Of a stretch of 64,000 bases of DNA, positions 17,338-27,077 are shown piece after piece. The notes under the pieces were generated by a model, which worked only from the letters and a program-made list of their open reading frames with translations, did not search any database and was not told the DNA's origin. A program made the translations under genes and the position numbers. Origin of the DNA: Clostridium_AI sp002297865 (GTDB taxonomy: Bacteria > Bacillota > Clostridia > Lachnospirales > Lachnospiraceae); contig CALFNR010000126.1 of the NCBI GenBank assembly GCA_937903005.1, positions 3,096 through 67,095 on the forward strand. The letters run 5' to 3'. Numbering within the stretch: position 1 is the stretch's first letter; each line of letters opens with the position of its first letter.

Positions 17338-18081
17338 ATGTTGTTTGATGGAAAAACAGTGGTTGTTACTGGGGGGACAAGAGGAATTGGAAGAGCCATT
17401 CTAATGGAATTCGCAAAACAGGGGGCAGACGTTGCATTTAATTACATAAATAGTGCGAATGAGGCTGAACAGCTTGTTAAAGAAATCGAAGCCATGGGAA
17501 GAAAGGCAAGAGCATTTCAGGCTGATGTAAGTGATAGTGAAGCCGTTCGAGATATGTTCAAAGAGATTTATGAAACATTTGAAACAGTGGATATTTTAGT
17601 CAATAATGCAGGAATTACAAGAGACAAGGCACTAGCTTTAATGGGCACTTCCGAATGGCAACAGGTAATTGATACTAACTTAAACAGCGTTTATTACTGT
17701 TCAAAAGCAGTAATGGTTAAGATGATGAAGAAGAGAAGTGGAAAGATAATCAACATATCTTCTGTTAGTGGTGTAATTGGTTTGCCAAGGCAATGTAATT
17801 ATTCTGCTTCAAAGGCGGGTATTATTGGTTTTACAAAGTCAATTGCAAAAGAAGTTGCTGCTTATGGAATTAACGTTAACGCAGTAGCACCAGGTTATAT
17901 TAATACTGCTATGGTAGAGAATCTGAGTGAGGAAATTAAACAAGAAGGAATTCGGAATATTCCACTTGGCAGATATGGTGAGCCAGAAGAAGTTGCAAAG
18001 GCGGTTCTGTTTTTAGCTTCTGAACATGCAGCATATATTACAGGGCATGTTTTTCCTATTGATGGTGGAATGTCTATGTAA
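17338..18081 (+). CDS. FabG-type 3-oxoacyl-ACP reductase (SDR family)
   Basis: 247 residues. The NAD(P) motif TGGTRGIGRAI is at the N-terminus, NNAG near residue 86, and the Ser-Tyr-Lys triad (ISSVSG then YSASK) near 138-155. It reduces the 3-ketoacyl-ACP made by the ketosynthases so that the FabZ-like enzyme can dehydrate it. As the only ketoreductase in the operon it presumably serves every extension cycle. Length and motifs are typical of FabG. Confidence 0.88.
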   Translation: MLFDGKTVVVTGGTRGIGRAILMEFAKQGADVAFNYINSANEAEQLVKEIEAMGRKARAFQADVSDSEAVRDMFKEIYETFETVDILVNNAGITRDKALALMGTSEWQQVIDTNLNSVYYCSKAVMVKMMKKRSGKIINISSVSGVIGLPRQCNYSASKAGIIGFTKSIAKEVAAYGINVNAVAPGYINTAMVENLSEEIKQEGIRNIPLGRYGEPEEVAKAVLFLASEHAAYITGHVFPIDGGMSM

Positions 18082-18124
18082 AAAGTTCGCTAGGAACTAG
18101 TGATGATTATAGTGGGAGGCATTT

Positions 18125-19030
18125 ATGATGGTACTGAAAATAATAGCTGTTGTACTGCTTATGTTGCTGCTTTTCTATGTTGGTTTACATGCATTCTATG
18201 CGTATAAGGTTATAAATCCAAAAAAGAGCAAAAATCCTAAGACACCAGCTGATTATGACATGAAGTATGTTGACTTTGAAACAAGAACAAAAAACGGACT
18301 TACCATAAGAGGATGGTATATGGTTCATGAAACAGGCGCGAAAGGAATTCTTATCCTTTCACATAATGTGGGGGCAAATAAAGGAAAAATGCTTCAATAC
18401 GCTAAATTTTTATATACAGCTGGATATCACATCGTGTTATATGATTTGCACTCACATGGAGAAAGTGACCATGAGCGCCTAGAATTTCGAACTGTGTCTA
18501 AAAGCCAAAATGACCTTCTTGCAGTAATTGACAAAGTAAAGCAGGAAACATGGTATCAAAATTCTAATCAAAAGATAGGATTAATGGGGTTTTCCCTAGG
18601 AACCATAAACACAGTAGGTGTTTATGGAATGATGCCAGAAATTAAACTTGCTATTACAGATTGTGGACCTTTTGCTGAACTAAATGAAACATTTTACAGA
18701 ACATTGAAAAGAACAGTTCCCAAGTATAAGATTATTTGGAGGCCGCTATTTAATCTGTTTATAAAAATATGGCTGTTTGATTCTTATGATGAGTATATGA
18801 GCCAAGCGATAAAAGGTATGGCTTCAAGGCCTTTATTCGTTATTCATGGTCAAAAAGATTTTATTATTCTGCCAGAACAGTCAAAGTCCATATATGATAA
18901 AATACAGAGTGATAAAAAGGAGTACTGGCTGGTGCCAGGGTCATATCATTTGACAGCGTATAATTTATATAAGAAGGAATACGAGGAAAAAGTTCTTTCT
19001 TTTTTGGAAAAATATATGGGTAATAATTAA
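18125..19030 (+). CDS. Membrane-anchored alpha/beta hydrolase, last gene of the operon
   Basis: 301 residues. An N-terminal hydrophobic helix (about residues 3-27) would anchor it in the membrane. The hydrolase core shows the nucleophile elbow GFSLG, an Asp in GQKDFI and a His in PGSYHL, so the triad is complete. It could release the finished chain from ACP or CoA, or transfer it to an acceptor, at the membrane; this is inferred from its place at the end of a biosynthetic operon without another thioesterase. GGGAGG lies five bases before the ATG at 18125; ATG at 18128 is possible. A terminator follows. Confidence 0.75.
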   Translation: MMVLKIIAVVLLMLLLFYVGLHAFYAYKVINPKKSKNPKTPADYDMKYVDFETRTKNGLTIRGWYMVHETGAKGILILSHNVGANKGKMLQYAKFLYTAGYHIVLYDLHSHGESDHERLEFRTVSKSQNDLLAVIDKVKQETWYQNSNQKIGLMGFSLGTINTVGVYGMMPEIKLAITDCGPFAELNETFYRTLKRTVPKYKIIWRPLFNLFIKIWLFDSYDEYMSQAIKGMASRPLFVIHGQKDFIILPEQSKSIYDKIQSDKKEYWLVPGSYHLTAYNLYKKEYEEKVLSFLEKYMGNN

Positions 19031-19068
19031 AACTTATAAGTTATATAAGAAATATATTATATGTTTGA

Positions 19069-19106
19069 GAACGAGAAAAGCTTTATGGTGAATCTCGTTC
19101 TTTTTA
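19069..19106 (+). terminator. Terminator of the polyene-type operon
   Basis: GAACGAGA (19069-19076) pairs with TCTCGTTC (19093-19100), loop of 16 bases, followed by TTTTT. It marks the right end of the 14-gene operon. Confidence 0.88.
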
Positions 19107-19163
19107 TACTCTGATACAAGAGGAAAATTGATGGAATACTTGGTTATCTCCATTTTCTTTCCC

Positions 19164-19192
19164 TTGCGTATCCACATGAAATTATGTATAAT
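19164..19192 (+). promoter_or_regulatory. Promoter of the MutS-like/rnhA/mutSL group
   Basis: TTGCGT (19164-19169) and TATAAT (19187-19192) with a 17-base spacer, about 45 bases before the ATG of the MutS-like gene. The -10 is perfect and the -35 matches four of six. Confidence 0.55.
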
Positions 19193-19243
19193 AAGAAATT
19201 ATGTATCATAATCTTGAGAAATAATTAAGGTGGGGAAGAAGAG

Positions 19244-20935
19244 ATGGAATATATTATCGCAGCAGGAGTTGTGATTGTATTACTAATTGTCAAAGTATTC
19301 TATGATAGTAATCAGACGAAAAAGATAATTCTAAAGCAGATACGAGACAGGTGGGGGCAGTACCCAGAGACGGAACTTACACCAGAACGGATAGAAGCAA
19401 TTCGCACATATTATAACATAACAAAACGAGGAGATCAGGGCGTAGATGATATCACATGGAATGATGTCAGCATGGACGAAATCTTTGAGATGATGAATAA
19501 TACGTGCTGTTCCATCGGAGAAGAGTATCTGTATGCAATGTTGCGAAAATTAGAATATAAAAACGATGTATTAGAAGAAAGGGAAAAACTGATTTCCTAT
19601 TTTCAAGAACATGAAGAAGAACGTGTATCGACCCAGTTTGCACTCAGTCAGATGGGCAAACTAAGAAGCATGTCATTTTATAAGGAACTAAAGCATGTGA
19701 AAGAAAATATAGAACGTGATTATTCACAGATTCTATATTGTTTTCTTATGATTGCATCCATAGGCGGAGTAATCATTGCAGGAATAAAGTCTTGGCATAT
19801 ACAGTGGTTTATCGTATTTACTTCTCTGTGTCTGATTTTCAATATTATAAGCTATTACAAAAGAAAAGCAGAGATTGAGAACAGTTTTCTTATTCTCACA
19901 CACATTTTAAAACTGCTTTATAGTGTTGATTTGTTATTAGATTTAAATCACGATGCAATTGCTCCTTATAAAAAGACATTAAAAGAAGTAAAAAGAAAAT
20001 ATGCTTCTTTTAGGAAAAAGGCGAAATTCATATCCAGCGGCAATAACATGTCGGGAGACTTACTTGACGTCGTATTAGATTATGTTCGAATGATTTTTCA
20101 TATTGATTTGATTATGTTTGATTCTATGATAAAAGATTTGGAAACAAAATCAGAAGATATCGAGAAAATATATGAGATTATTGGAAAGATAGATGCAAGC
20201 ATTGCGATTGCATCATTTCGAACGTATTTAAATGGAGACTATTGTCTGCCAAAACTATATGAGCAGGCAAAACCAAGACTAGAAGCAGTGGATATGTACC
20301 ATCCATTTATTGAGAATCCTGTAAAGAATTCCATTAAAGAGAATTCTTGCATTTTAATTACAGGTTCTAATGCTTCTGGCAAATCAACCTTTATCAAAAC
20401 GGTTGCAATGAATGCAATACTTGCACAGACAATTCATACATGCATGTGTAAAGAATACAATGCGAGTTTTTTCCAGGTGTACTCTTCTATGGCGCTTACG
20501 GATAATCTTCTTGGCAGTGAAAGTTATTATATTGTAGAGATAAAATCACTTAAGAGAATTTTAGACCGTGCCAATAACAAGGTGCCAACCCTATGCTTTG
20601 TAGATGAGGTGCTTAGAGGAACCAACACCTTAGAACGTATTGCAGCATCATCAAGGATACTAGAGTATTTAGCAAGGCTAAATGTTCTTTGTTTTGCCGC
20701 AACCCATGATATTGAGTTGACATATATATTGGAAAAACATTTTAAGAATTATCATTTTCAGGAAGAAGTAAAAGATGACCAAGTTGTGTTCGACTACCAG
20801 TTAAGAGAAGGACGAGCTGCGTCTAGAAATGCAATCAAACTACTGAATATGATGGGCTACCCAGAGGAAGTAGTAAGAAATGCTAGTGAAGAAGTGAATC
20901 ATTTTATGACAACTGGTACTTGGAATAACATTTAA
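19244..20935 (+). CDS. Membrane-anchored MutS-family ATPase
   Basis: 563 residues. A hydrophobic N-terminal helix (about 2-18) and a hydrophobic pair near 163-205 suggest membrane attachment. The C-terminal third is the MutS ATPase domain: Walker A GSNASGKS (374-381), Walker B TLCFVDEVLRGTN, and the signature ATHDIELT. The mismatch-recognition domain of MutS and the Smr domain of MutS2 are both absent, so mismatch repair is unlikely. Its role is unknown. It starts a group that continues with RNase HI, MutS and MutL, all spaced by fewer than 25 bases. GGTGGGG precedes the ATG. Confidence 0.8.
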   Translation: MEYIIAAGVVIVLLIVKVFYDSNQTKKIILKQIRDRWGQYPETELTPERIEAIRTYYNITKRGDQGVDDITWNDVSMDEIFEMMNNTCCSIGEEYLYAMLRKLEYKNDVLEEREKLISYFQEHEEERVSTQFALSQMGKLRSMSFYKELKHVKENIERDYSQILYCFLMIASIGGVIIAGIKSWHIQWFIVFTSLCLIFNIISYYKRKAEIENSFLILTHILKLLYSVDLLLDLNHDAIAPYKKTLKEVKRKYASFRKKAKFISSGNNMSGDLLDVVLDYVRMIFHIDLIMFDSMIKDLETKSEDIEKIYEIIGKIDASIAIASFRTYLNGDYCLPKLYEQAKPRLEAVDMYHPFIENPVKNSIKENSCILITGSNASGKSTFIKTVAMNAILAQTIHTCMCKEYNASFFQVYSSMALTDNLLGSESYYIVEIKSLKRILDRANNKVPTLCFVDEVLRGTNTLERIAASSRILEYLARLNVLCFAATHDIELTYILEKHFKNYHFQEEVKDDQVVFDYQLREGRAASRNAIKLLNMMGYPEEVVRNASEEVNHFMTTGTWNNI

Positions 20936-20948
20936 TATGGAGGCAATT

Positions 20949-21425
20949 ATGGAGATTAAAATATATACAGATGGTGCTGCTAGGGGAAACCCTGACGGAC
21001 CAGGTGGTTATGGAACTATATTAGTATTTGTAGATAGTAAGGGAGAAACTCATGTAAGAGAGTATTCCCAGGGATATAAAAAGACAACTAACAACAGAAT
21101 GGAATTAATGGCTGTCATTGCAGGACTTGAAAAATTGACGAAGCCTTGCAATGTAAAGCTGTATTCGGATTCTCAGTATGTGGTAAAGGCCTTTAACGAC
21201 CATTGGATTGATGGCTGGATTAAGAAAGGCTGGAAACGTGGGAAAAATGAACCAGTTAAAAATGTGGATCTGTGGAAGCGTTTATTAGAAGCTATGAAAC
21301 CTCATCAGGTAGAATTTATCTGGGTGAAGGGGCATAACGGACATGAGATGAATGAGCGATGTGATGTGTTAGCAACAACTGCAGCAGATGGCAATGATTT
21401 ATTAGATGATGTGATACAAGAGTAA
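20949..21425 (+). CDS. rnhA: Ribonuclease HI
   Basis: 158 residues from the ATG at 20949, chosen because GGAGG lies five bases upstream; the in-frame ATG at 20937 overlaps that site. The four acidic metal ligands are in place: IYTDGAARGNP, NNRMELMAV, LYSDSQYV and NERCDVLA, together with the His loop WVKGHNGH and the basic handle region (GWIKKGWKRG) of the E. coli type. It cleaves the RNA strand of RNA-DNA hybrids. Confidence 0.93.
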   Translation: MEIKIYTDGAARGNPDGPGGYGTILVFVDSKGETHVREYSQGYKKTTNNRMELMAVIAGLEKLTKPCNVKLYSDSQYVVKAFNDHWIDGWIKKGWKRGKNEPVKNVDLWKRLLEAMKPHQVEFIWVKGHNGHEMNERCDVLATTAADGNDLLDDVIQE

Positions 21426-21448
21426 AAATGTAGGCTGGAGGATTAGTT

Positions 21449-24112
21449 ATGGCAAAGTTGACACCAATGATGCAGCAGTATGTAGAGACAAAAGAGCAAT
21501 ATCATGATTGCATTTTGTTTTACCGCCTTGGTGATTTCTATGAAATGTTTTTTGAGGACGCAATTACCTGTTCTAAAGAATTAGAAATTACTTTGACAGG
21601 CAAAGCATGTGGGCAGGAAGAACGTGCGCCAATGTGCGGGATTCCTTACCATGCAGTAGATGGATATTTAACGAAATTAGTTTCCAAAGGATATAAGGTC
21701 GCAATCTGTGAACAGGTTGAAGATCCAAAATTGACAAAGGGGCTTGTGAAGCGTGAGGTTGTACGTATTGTAACACCAGGTACTAACCTTAGTACACAGT
21801 CCCTTGATGAATCCAAGAATAATTATCTAATGGGGATCGTTTACATTGATGGGTGTTTTGGGTTATCAGTAGTGGACGTAACAACAGGAGATTATTTAGC
21901 AACAGAAGTGGATTCCAATCGAAAACTAATCGATGAAATAAATAAGTTTATGCCTTCTGAAATCATCTGTAATGATGCTTTTTTTATGTCTGGAATTGAT
22001 ATTGATGATTTAAGAAATCGTATGCAGATTGCAGTTTCCTCTTTGGAAAGCTGGTATTTTGATGAGGCATTGTGTGAACGTACATTAATGGAACACTTTA
22101 AAATCAATACTTTGAGCGGATTAGGATTATCGGAATTTCGTGTAGCAACAGTGGCGGCAGGTGTGGTTCTTCGTTATTTAATCGAGATGCAGAAAACTTC
22201 TCTGGAACACTTAACGACGATTACACCATATATCACAAGTAAATACATGCTGTTAGACAGTTCAACCAGAAGAAATCTAGAGATTGTAGAGACACTGAGA
22301 GAAAAACAAAAAAGAGGCTCTCTTTTATGGGTACTGGATAAGACAAAGACAGCTATGGGTGCAAGACTTCTTCGTACTTTTATTGAGCAGCCACTTGTAG
22401 ATGAGGAAGAAATCGAAGCACGTTTAAATGCGGTTGAGGAACTGTCTAGTGAAATGATTAGTCGTGAAGAAATTCGTGAATATCTAAGCCCTATCTATGA
22501 CTTAGAACGTTTGATTAGCCGTATTTCTTATAAATCAGCTAACCCAAGAGATTTAATTGCATTCCAGAGTTCCTTATCCATGTTACCTTATATTAAGGAA
22601 ATTATGGGGACTTTTAAGAGTTCTTTGTTACAAAAAATCAACGAACAGCTTGATACCTTAGAGGATGTGTGTAAGTTAATTGAGGATGCTATCATGGAAG
22701 AGCCACCATTGGCAGTAAAAGAAGGTGGAATCATCAAAGAAGGTTTTCGTGAAGACGTAGATAAACTGCGTAAAGCCAAAACAGAAGGAAAGACTTGGCT
22801 TGCTGAGTTAGAAAATAAGGAAAAAGAAACGACAGGAATCAAAAATCTTCGAGTGAAATATAACAAAGTGTTTGGTTATTATTTAGAAGTAACCAATTCC
22901 TATAAAGACTTAGTTCCTGACACATGGATTCGGAAACAGACATTAACTAACGCAGAACGTTATACGACTCCAGAGTTAAAAGAATTAGAAGATGTAATTT
23001 TAGGCGCAGAAGAGAAGTTATATGCATTAGAATATGAAATTTTCTGTGAAATCCGTGATGGAATCGGTGCGCAAATCAGAAGAATTCAGAATACAGCCAA
23101 AGCAATTGCCAATATTGATGTATTTGCATCGTTATCATCGGTTGCACAGCTTAATAATTTTGTAAAGCCAGAATTAAATCAAAAGGGTGTTATTGATATT
23201 AAAAAAGGAAGACATCCAGTGGTTGAGAAGATGCTTGCCAATGATTCTTTTGTATGTAACGACACTTATTTAGATAATGAAGCAAAACGAGTTTCTATTA
23301 TTACAGGACCAAACATGGCAGGTAAGTCTACTTATATGAGACAGACTGCTTTAATTGTATTGATGGCCCAAATCGGAAGTTTTGTTCCAGCAGAAAGTGC
23401 AAATATTGGTATAGTAGACCGTATCTTTACTAGAGTTGGGGCATCCGACGACCTTGCTTCTGGACAAAGTACGTTTATGGTGGAAATGACGGAAGTAGCC
23501 AATATCTTAAGAAATGCAACGAAAAACAGCTTACTAATTCTTGATGAAATCGGTCGTGGAACTAGTACGTTTGATGGGCTAAGTATTGCGTGGGCCGTAG
23601 TTGAACACATTGCCAACAAAAAACTGTTAGGAGCAAAAACATTATTTGCAACCCATTATCATGAACTAACCGAACTAGAAGGTAAATTAGATGGTGTCAA
23701 CAATTACTGTATTGCTGTCAAAGAACAAGGAGATGACATCGTATTTTTAAGGAAAATTGTGGCTGGCGGTGCTGATAAGAGCTATGGTATTCAAGTAGCA
23801 AAATTAGCAGGTGTACCAAAGGAAGTCTTAAAACGTGCCAATGAACTGGTAGTGCAGCTTAGTAATCAAGACATTTCTAAAAATGCCAAGAAGATTGCAG
23901 ATAGTCATGTGAAGAAAGAAAAACAGGAACATGAAAAGGTTTCAAAGGATGTGGAAGGACAATTATCCTTCTTTACCATGCTGAAGCCAGAGAAACAGGA
24001 AAACAACGAAATAATCGATGAGATAGAAAAACTTGATATTACACAGATGACTCCTATGGATGCCATGAATGTGTTATACAAGTTGCAGCAGAAAGCAAAA
24101 CAGATGAAATAA
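21449..24112 (+). CDS. mutS: DNA mismatch repair protein MutS
   Basis: 887 residues, full length. The mismatch-binding motif DFYEMFFEDA near residue 30 contains the Phe and Glu that contact the mismatch. Walker A GPNMAGKS begins at residue 620, Walker B is LLILDEIGRGTSTFDG, and ATHYHELTELE follows. The C-terminal tail ends with a short helical beta-clamp-type segment. It recognises mispairs and recruits MutL, encoded 18 bases downstream. Confidence 0.97.
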   Translation: MAKLTPMMQQYVETKEQYHDCILFYRLGDFYEMFFEDAITCSKELEITLTGKACGQEERAPMCGIPYHAVDGYLTKLVSKGYKVAICEQVEDPKLTKGLVKREVVRIVTPGTNLSTQSLDESKNNYLMGIVYIDGCFGLSVVDVTTGDYLATEVDSNRKLIDEINKFMPSEIICNDAFFMSGIDIDDLRNRMQIAVSSLESWYFDEALCERTLMEHFKINTLSGLGLSEFRVATVAAGVVLRYLIEMQKTSLEHLTTITPYITSKYMLLDSSTRRNLEIVETLREKQKRGSLLWVLDKTKTAMGARLLRTFIEQPLVDEEEIEARLNAVEELSSEMISREEIREYLSPIYDLERLISRISYKSANPRDLIAFQSSLSMLPYIKEIMGTFKSSLLQKINEQLDTLEDVCKLIEDAIMEEPPLAVKEGGIIKEGFREDVDKLRKAKTEGKTWLAELENKEKETTGIKNLRVKYNKVFGYYLEVTNSYKDLVPDTWIRKQTLTNAERYTTPELKELEDVILGAEEKLYALEYEIFCEIRDGIGAQIRRIQNTAKAIANIDVFASLSSVAQLNNFVKPELNQKGVIDIKKGRHPVVEKMLANDSFVCNDTYLDNEAKRVSIITGPNMAGKSTYMRQTALIVLMAQIGSFVPAESANIGIVDRIFTRVGASDDLASGQSTFMVEMTEVANILRNATKNSLLILDEIGRGTSTFDGLSIAWAVVEHIANKKLLGAKTLFATHYHELTELEGKLDGVNNYCIAVKEQGDDIVFLRKIVAGGADKSYGIQVAKLAGVPKEVLKRANELVVQLSNQDISKNAKKIADSHVKKEKQEHEKVSKDVEGQLSFFTMLKPEKQENNEIIDEIEKLDITQMTPMDAMNVLYKLQQKAKQMK

Positions 24113-24130
24113 TCATAAAGGGGTGAGGCT

Positions 24131-26047
24131 ATGGCAAAGATAACATGCTTAGATTCCAGTACGATTAATCAGATTGCAGCAGGAGAAGTAATAGAACGGC
24201 CAAGTGCCGTTGTAAAGGAACTTGTGGAAAACTCCATTGACTCTGGTGCCAAAGCAATTACAATCGAGATAAAAGATGGGGGAACCAGTTTAATTCGTAT
24301 TACAGATAACGGATGTGGAATTGAAAAAGAAGAGATTTCTCTTGCGTTTATGCGCCATGCCACAAGTAAGATCCGCTCCGCCAATGACTTGTTGAAAGTA
24401 ATGAGTCTGGGATTTCGTGGAGAGGCGCTGGCTAGTATTGCTTCCATCGCTCAGGTAGAAGTAATCACGAAAACACCAGAGGACTTAACAGGTGTTCGTT
24501 ATTGTATAGAAGGTGGAGAAGAAAAGGGAACCGAGGAGATCGGGTGTCCAGACGGAACTACATTTCTGGTAAGAAATTTATTCTTTAATACACCAGCCAG
24601 AAAAAAGTTCTTAAAATCCAATGGGACAGAAACAGGATATATTAATGATTTGGTAGAACGCCTTGCAGTATCCCATCCGAACATTGCCTTTAAGTTTATC
24701 AGCAATAACCAGACAAAGCTTCATACTTCTGGAAATGGCAATATGAAAGATATTCTTTACCATATCTATGGAAGGGAAATCTCCAAAGAACTGCTTCCAA
24801 TTGAGAAAGAGGATAGCATTCTTCATATATCAGGATTCATTGGAAAACCAGTCATTTCAAGAGGAACGAAAAGTCTAATGAATTACTATATTAATGGAAG
24901 ATATGTAAAGAGTTCTGTGATTCATAAGGCCATTGAGGAAGCATATAAGCCATATTCCATGACCCATCGATATCCACTTACATCCCTTATGATAGAAGTG
25001 GCGCCAGAATGGATCGATGTGAATGTGCATCCTACTAAGATGGAAGTTCGTTTTCATGATAGTCAAGTGGTGTATGATATTATTTATCATGCAGTAAAGG
25101 AAGCTTTAAGTGAGAAAGAATTTATTCCAGAAGTCACTATAGATGAAACGAAAAGCAGTAAACCTGATATTAAAATAGAAAATAATGTACCAGAGCCATT
25201 TGAAAAACAGAGAATGGCTCAGTATAGCTATATGAAAAAAACAGAGCATCAACCTGTAAAAGAGGAATACGGTGGCATAAATCAATTCTTTGCAGCAAGA
25301 AAAGAACGAGGTTTTCAAAATGAAGCAACAGGACTTTCAAAGGACGAAGAAAATCTGTTTGCTGGCAGTTTAGCAAGCGAAGGAGAAAAGCAAGCAGAAG
25401 CTATAGAAGCTAAGGAAAAACCAGAACAGCTTAACTTGTTTGAAGGAAAACTGCTGACAGAAGAAAATATTAAGAAGCACCGTATTATCGGACAATTATT
25501 CAAGACTTACTGGATTGTAGAATTTGAAGATAAGATGTATCTGATTGATCAGCATGCTGCACATGAAAAGGTTCTGTATGAACGAAACATGGAAAATCTG
25601 AAAAAGAAGACAGGCATGTCCCAAATGGTGAATCCTCCAATTATTATTACCTTGTCCTTAAAAGAAGAAAATGTCTTACATCAGTACCAAGAACAATTTA
25701 AGGAATTAGGATTTGAGATTGAACCTTTTGGAGGAAAAGAGTATGCTATATACGGTGTGCCGGCAGATTTGCTTGGACTGGATGAGGAAGATGTGTTCTT
25801 GGAAATACTAGATTCTTTTTTAGAAGAAAAGACAGAAGCTACTCCTGATATGATTCTTCACAAAGTAGCGACCATGTCTTGTAAAGCAGCGGTGAAAGGA
25901 AATAGTGCCATGTCATTTACAGAGGCTGAAAAGTTAATAGAAGAACTGTTAACTTTGGAAAATCCTTATCACTGCCCACATGGGCGACCAGTGATTGTGT
26001 CTATGTCCAAATATGAGATAGAGAAAAAATTCAAACGAATTGTTTAA
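24131..26047 (+). CDS. mutL: DNA mismatch repair protein MutL (endonuclease type)
   Basis: 638 residues. The N-terminal GHKL ATPase shows ELVENSIDSGAKAI, DNGCGI and GFRGEALASIA. After a charged linker (about 340-440) the C-terminal domain carries the nicking-endonuclease motif DQHAAHEKVLYE and the zinc-site segment CPHGRP. Thus this MutL should nick DNA itself, as expected in a bacterium without MutH. GGGGTGAGG precedes the ATG. Confidence 0.97.
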   Translation: MAKITCLDSSTINQIAAGEVIERPSAVVKELVENSIDSGAKAITIEIKDGGTSLIRITDNGCGIEKEEISLAFMRHATSKIRSANDLLKVMSLGFRGEALASIASIAQVEVITKTPEDLTGVRYCIEGGEEKGTEEIGCPDGTTFLVRNLFFNTPARKKFLKSNGTETGYINDLVERLAVSHPNIAFKFISNNQTKLHTSGNGNMKDILYHIYGREISKELLPIEKEDSILHISGFIGKPVISRGTKSLMNYYINGRYVKSSVIHKAIEEAYKPYSMTHRYPLTSLMIEVAPEWIDVNVHPTKMEVRFHDSQVVYDIIYHAVKEALSEKEFIPEVTIDETKSSKPDIKIENNVPEPFEKQRMAQYSYMKKTEHQPVKEEYGGINQFFAARKERGFQNEATGLSKDEENLFAGSLASEGEKQAEAIEAKEKPEQLNLFEGKLLTEENIKKHRIIGQLFKTYWIVEFEDKMYLIDQHAAHEKVLYERNMENLKKKTGMSQMVNPPIIITLSLKEENVLHQYQEQFKELGFEIEPFGGKEYAIYGVPADLLGLDEEDVFLEILDSFLEEKTEATPDMILHKVATMSCKAAVKGNSAMSFTEAEKLIEELLTLENPYHCPHGRPVIVSMSKYEIEKKFKRIV

Positions 26048-26068
26048 GAAAAGAGATGTTGCGATAGA

Positions 26069-27019
26069 ATGCTAGAAAAAAGACCATTAGTAATCCTAAC
26101 TGGACCGACTGCGGTTGGAAAAACCGATTTGTCTATTCAGTTAGCTAAAAAAATCGGTGGTGAAATCATTTCGGCAGATTCCATGCAGGTCTATAAATAC
26201 ATGGATATTGGAACTGCTAAAATTACCGAAGAGGAAATGCAGGGAGTGAAGCATTATCTGGTGGATGAATTTGAACCAGAGGATGATTTTAACGTAGTGA
26301 AATTCCAGTCTTATGCAAAAAAATACATGGAAGAAATTTACAAAAAAGGAAAGATACCAATCATCGTTGGTGGTACTGGGTTTTACATTCAAGCTTTGGT
26401 ATACGATATTGATTTCGATGAAAATGATGCCGATACCACATACCGTCAAACACTTGAAAAGCTTGCGGCTGATAAAGGTGCAGAATATCTTCATACAATG
26501 CTTGCTAAGGTAGATGAAAAGTCGGCAAAAGAGATTCATGCAAATAATGTAAAGAGAGTAATCCGAGCTTTAGAGTTCTATGAGAAAACAGGAAAGAAAA
26601 TTTCAGATCACAATGAAATAGAGCGACAGAAAGAATCTCCTTATAATTTTGCCTATTTCGTATTAACAGACGACAGAAAAATCTTATATGACCGTATAAA
26701 TCTACGAGTGGATAAGATGATGGAAGCTGGTCTGTTAGAAGAAGTAAAGCAGATGAAAGAAAGAGGCCTTAAAAAAGATATGGTTTCTATGCAGGGAATT
26801 GGTTACAAGGAACTGCTTGCTTATCTAGATGGAGAATATACATTAGATGGAGCAATTGCTGTTTTAAAGCAGGATACGAGACATTTTGCCAAACGACAGC
26901 TTACCTGGTTTAGAAGGGAAAAGGAAGTGCTCTGGCTTGATAAAAGTGAGATAGGACGGGATACGGATTCTGTCTTACAAGTAATAGATGGTGAATTAAA
27001 AAAACGAGGTATTATATAG
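26069..27019 (+). CDS. miaA: tRNA dimethylallyltransferase MiaA
   Basis: 316 residues. The P-loop LTGPTAVGKTDLS, the DSMQVYKYMDIGTAK segment and VGGTGFYIQAL are diagnostic. It adds the isopentenyl group to A37 of tRNAs reading UNN codons. It follows mutL by 21 bases, the standard Firmicute order. The ribosome site is weak (AAGAGATG), suggesting coupling to mutL translation. Confidence 0.96.
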   Translation: MLEKRPLVILTGPTAVGKTDLSIQLAKKIGGEIISADSMQVYKYMDIGTAKITEEEMQGVKHYLVDEFEPEDDFNVVKFQSYAKKYMEEIYKKGKIPIIVGGTGFYIQALVYDIDFDENDADTTYRQTLEKLAADKGAEYLHTMLAKVDEKSAKEIHANNVKRVIRALEFYEKTGKKISDHNEIERQKESPYNFAYFVLTDDRKILYDRINLRVDKMMEAGLLEEVKQMKERGLKKDMVSMQGIGYKELLAYLDGEYTLDGAIAVLKQDTRHFAKRQLTWFRREKEVLWLDKSEIGRDTDSVLQVIDGELKKRGII

Positions 27020-27077
27020 TTTAAGTGAAATGTAATGCATATGGTAGGTAAACTTAAGTTTGTGATGGAGGAAGAAA

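Noticed and set aside
19244..20935. MutS2
   Set aside because: The Smr endonuclease domain and the MutS2 length of nearly 800 residues are missing, and membrane helices are present instead.
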